Below are positions 61,698 through 64,000 of a stretch of DNA of 64,000 nucleotides, one piece after another. A program made the translations under genes and the position numbers. The notes below the pieces were generated by a model. It searched no databases, was not told where the DNA came from, and saw only the letters and a list, made by a program, of their open reading frames with translations. Within the stretch, counting starts at the first letter, position 1. Every line of letters begins with the position of its first letter. Origin of the DNA: Nitrospinota bacterium (GTDB lineage Bacteria > Nitrospinota_A > UBA7883 > JACRLM01). The stretch covers positions 2,143,736-2,207,735 of the forward strand of contig JACQXA010000004.1 in assembly GCA_016208975.1 (NCBI GenBank), written 5' to 3'.

Positions 61698-63803
61698 GTG
61701 GCTCGTAAAGTCCCCCTGGAGCGCACCAGGAACATCGGCATCATGGCGCACATTGACGCCGGCAAAACCACCACCACAGAGCGGGTGCTGTTTTATACCG
61801 GCATCACCCACAAAATAGGTGAAGTGCACGAGGGCACCGCTGTGATGGACTACATGGTCCAGGAACAGGAGCGGGGTATCACCATAACCTCCGCGGCCAC
61901 AACCGCCTCCTGGAAAAACCACACCATCAACATAATAGACACTCCCGGCCATGTGGATTTCACCATGGAGGTGGAGCGGTCCCTTCGCGTTCTGGACGGC
62001 GCCGTTGGCGTGTTCTGCGCTGTGGGCGGAGTGGAGCCCCAGTCTGAAACCGTGTGGCGCCAGGCGGACAAATACGGCGTTCCCCGTATAGCCTTTGTCA
62101 ACAAGATGGACAGGATCGGGGCGGATTATTTTGAGGTTTTAAAACAGGTCCGCGAAAGGCTCGGCCATAACGCCGTAACGCTCCATGTCCCAATCGGGGC
62201 GGAGGATCAGTTTACCGGCTTTGTGGACCTGCTCACCATGAAGGGGGTCATATACACCTCCGACGACGTGCTGGGCTCCACTTTTAAAGATGTGGAAATT
62301 CCATCGGACCTGGCCGGTGTGTCCGCCGAATACCGTGAAAAACTCATCGAGGCCCTTGCCGACCTGGATGAGTCCATCATGGAGGCTTACCTCGGCGGCG
62401 AGGAAGTTCCGGTTGAAAAACTGAAGGCCGCCATCCGCAAGGGCACCTGCTCCATGAAGCTTATTCCCGTGCTTTGCGGCGCCTCGTTCAAGAACAAGGG
62501 GGTCCAGGCTTTGCTGGACGCTGTGGTGGATTATCTGCCGTCGCCGCTGGACATTCCGTCCGTTACCGGCGCAATACCCGGAAGCGATGAGGAAGCCGCC
62601 AGGAAAGCCAGCGATGACGAGCCGTTCTCGGCCCTGGCGTTCAAGATAATTACCGACCCGTTCGTGGGCCAGCTGGCGTTCTTCCGCGTTTACTCCGGCG
62701 TGATGGAGGCCGGCTCCTATGTATATAACTCCACCAAAGACAAGAAAGAGCGCGTTGGCCGTTTGCTGAAAATGCACGCCAACAAGCGCGAAGACATAAA
62801 AGAAGTGCGCGCGGGCGATATCGCCGCGGCGGTGGGCCTGAAAAGCACCACCACCGGCGACACGCTGTGTGTGGACTCCAGTCCGGTGATTCTCGAATCC
62901 ATGGATTTCCCGGAACCGGTTATCTCCGTGGCCATCGAGCCGAAGACCAAGGCTGAGCAGGAGAAGCTTGGCGAAGGGCTTTCCAAGCTCACCAGGGAAG
63001 ACCCGACGTTCCGCGTGAATACCGATCCGGAGACGGGGCAGACCCTTATTTCCGGCATGGGTGAGCTTCACCTGGAAATCATCGTGGACAGGCTACGCCG
63101 GGAATTCTCGGTGGACGCGCATGTGTCCAAGCCCATGGTCGCTTACAGGGAGACCATCAAGTCCAAGGTGCGCATCGAGGGCAAGTTCGTGCGGCAGACC
63201 GGCGGCCGGGGCCAGTTCGGCCACGTTTGGCTGGAGCTTGAGCCGCAGGAGCCGGGAAAAGGTTTCGAGTTCGCAAACAAGATCGTCGGCGGCGTGGTTC
63301 CAAGGGAATACGTGCCTGCCGTGCAGAAAGGCATCGAAGAGGCCATGAACTCCGGCGTGCTGGCCGGTTTCCCGGTGGTGGATTTCAAGGCCGCCCTGGT
63401 GGACGGCTCCTACCACGAGGTGGACTCTTCGGAAATGGCGTTCAAGATCGCCGCCTCCATGGCGTTCAAAGACGGCGTCCGCAAGGCCAATCCGGCCCTG
63501 CTGGAGCCGATCATGTCCGTCGAGGTGGTGACTCCTGACACTTACATGGGCGATATCGTGGGCGACCTGTCGTCGCGCCGCGGCAAGATACAGGAAATGG
63601 GCGAGCGGGCCCGGGCCAAGGTTATCCGCGCCAACGTGCCGCTTTCCGGCATGTTCGGCTACGCCACGGACGTGCGCTCCATGTCGCAGGGCAGGGCCAC
63701 GTACACCATGCAGTTCTCCCATTACGAGGAGACGCCCAGGACGATTGCGGACGAAATAATAGCGAAGAGCTCCGGCAAGGGCGCGGAGAAGGTCGCTTCA
63801 TAA
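61698..63803 (+). CDS. fusA: Translation elongation factor G
   Basis: GTPase that drives tRNA-mRNA translocation. The 701-residue protein starts at GTG with [20 protein letters not shown] (G1), [12 protein letters not shown] (G2), [20 protein letters not shown] (G3) and [12 protein letters not shown] (G4). Domains II-V follow: [56 protein letters not shown] and [13 protein letters not shown] near the C-terminus. Length and motifs match canonical EF-G1. It is separated from tuf by 56 bp. Confidence 0.98.
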   Translation: MARKVPLERTRNIGIMAHIDAGKTTTTERVLFYTGITHKIGEVHEGTAVMDYMVQEQERGITITSAATTASWKNHTINIIDTPGHVDFTMEVERSLRVLDGAVGVFCAVGGVEPQSETVWRQADKYGVPRIAFVNKMDRIGADYFEVLKQVRERLGHNAVTLHVPIGAEDQFTGFVDLLTMKGVIYTSDDVLGSTFKDVEIPSDLAGVSAEYREKLIEALADLDESIMEAYLGGEEVPVEKLKAAIRKGTCSMKLIPVLCGASFKNKGVQALLDAVVDYLPSPLDIPSVTGAIPGSDEEAARKASDDEPFSALAFKIITDPFVGQLAFFRVYSGVMEAGSYVYNSTKDKKERVGRLLKMHANKREDIKEVRAGDIAAAVGLKSTTTGDTLCVDSSPVILESMDFPEPVISVAIEPKTKAEQEKLGEGLSKLTREDPTFRVNTDPETGQTLISGMGELHLEIIVDRLRREFSVDAHVSKPMVAYRETIKSKVRIEGKFVRQTGGRGQFGHVWLELEPQEPGKGFEFANKIVGGVVPREYVPAVQKGIEEAMNSGVLAGFPVVDFKAALVDGSYHEVDSSEMAFKIAASMAFKDGVRKANPALLEPIMSVEVVTPDTYMGDIVGDLSSRRGKIQEMGERARAKVIRANVPLSGMFGYATDVRSMSQGRATYTMQFSHYEETPRTIADEIIAKSSGKGAEKVAS

Positions 63804-63859
63804 AGAAATTTCTACGTAAACACAAACACACCGAGACTCGGGAGGGTTCGTAAGAGAGT

Positions 63860-64000
63860 ATGGCTAAAGAGGTATTCAAGCGGGACAAGCCGCACGTGAA
63901 CGTTGGTACGATAGGGCACGTGGACCACGGCAAGACTACGTTGACCGCGGCGATCACCGAGGTGTTGAGCAAGAAGGGCTGGGCGGAGTACATACCGTTC
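63860..64000 (+). CDS. tuf: Elongation factor Tu (3' part beyond window)
   Basis: Delivers aminoacyl-tRNA to the ribosome. Only the first 47 codons are present: [20 protein letters not shown], then the P-loop [15 protein letters not shown] and a [13 protein letters not shown]-type loop. GGGAGG lies 13 nt before the ATG. Its position after fusA completes the str order rpsL-rpsG-fusA-tuf. The window ends inside the switch I region. Confidence 0.96.
   Translation, partial: MAKEVFKRDKPHVNVGTIGHVDHGKTTLTAAITEVLSKKGWAEYIPF

Overview
The window is a densely packed, GC-rich bacterial chromosome segment. It comes from a motile, free-living, Gram-negative organism: there are lipoproteins, outer-membrane barrels, SurA/PpiC chaperones, CheW/CheA/CheY/CheX, two MCPs and FlgM. 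Gene style recalls Desulfobacterota, Nitrospinota or Nitrospirota: a c-heme MCP, short-type LeuC/LeuD, a GH57 glucanotransferase, COG1453-type aldo/keto reductase and many PAS kinases. No rRNA or lineage-specific marker is present, so the phylum is an inference. No tRNA, rRNA or CRISPR array was seen.

Layout. 1-1.9 kb: the end of tsaD (minus), a hicAB toxin-antitoxin pair and a MITE-like repeat. 2-5.3 kb: a five-gene secreted operon (Cys/His-rich protein, lipoprotein, barrel, thioredoxin-fold lipoprotein, monoheme cytochrome c). 5.5-8.1 kb: cheW and an MCP. 8.3-13.2 kb: the most unusual block, in which a 62-residue small protein is followed by a caspase-like (CHAT/C25-type) protein with a zinc ribbon, a sulfotransferase, a radical SAM/SPASM protein and an iron-sulfur aldo/keto reductase. 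This looks like an undescribed peptide- or protein-modification cassette. 13-23 kb: a PAS hybrid kinase, amidohydrolase, DUF255 protein, apaG, eno-ftsB and a heme-binding MCP. 23-26.3 kb: flgM behind a sigma-28 promoter, a Cys-rich mini-operon ending in an ECF sigma factor, repeats, and a small membrane protein behind a sigma-54-like site. 26.5-40 kb: thrC, priA, a phage-type HTH regulator, a chemosensory operon (cheY, a circularly permuted CheA, a two-receiver protein), an ABC permease, a GH57 enzyme, hisD, hisC and a Nudix hydrolase.

40-49.4 kb is one long minus-strand operon: mfd, a glycosyltransferase-TPR protein, two PpiC-type chaperones, a ThiI-like PP-loop enzyme and a cysteine desulfurase. 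49.5-52.5 kb: leuCD and a His-rich barrel. 52.8-54.5 kb: a tandem HmuY protein, a TusA-like protein and a rhodanese. 55-59 kb: a TlpA-like redoxin, then (minus) trxB, class I adenylate cyclase and a GT2. 59.5-64 kb: a secreted protein, a CheX-like phosphatase, and the str operon rpsL-rpsG-fusA-tuf, with tuf cut by the window end.

Recurring themes are periplasmic and cytoplasmic thiol redox (four thioredoxin-type proteins plus trxB), sulfur transfer (NifS, ThiI-like, rhodanese, TusA-like, sulfotransferase) and chemosensing. Two repeat families lie between genes: a 149-bp element with inverted termini (three copies) and a short palindrome, CCGTGGTCG-GG-CGACCACGG. Many starts are TTG or GTG; I chose starts by Shine-Dalgarno spacing and family N-termini and say so where it matters.
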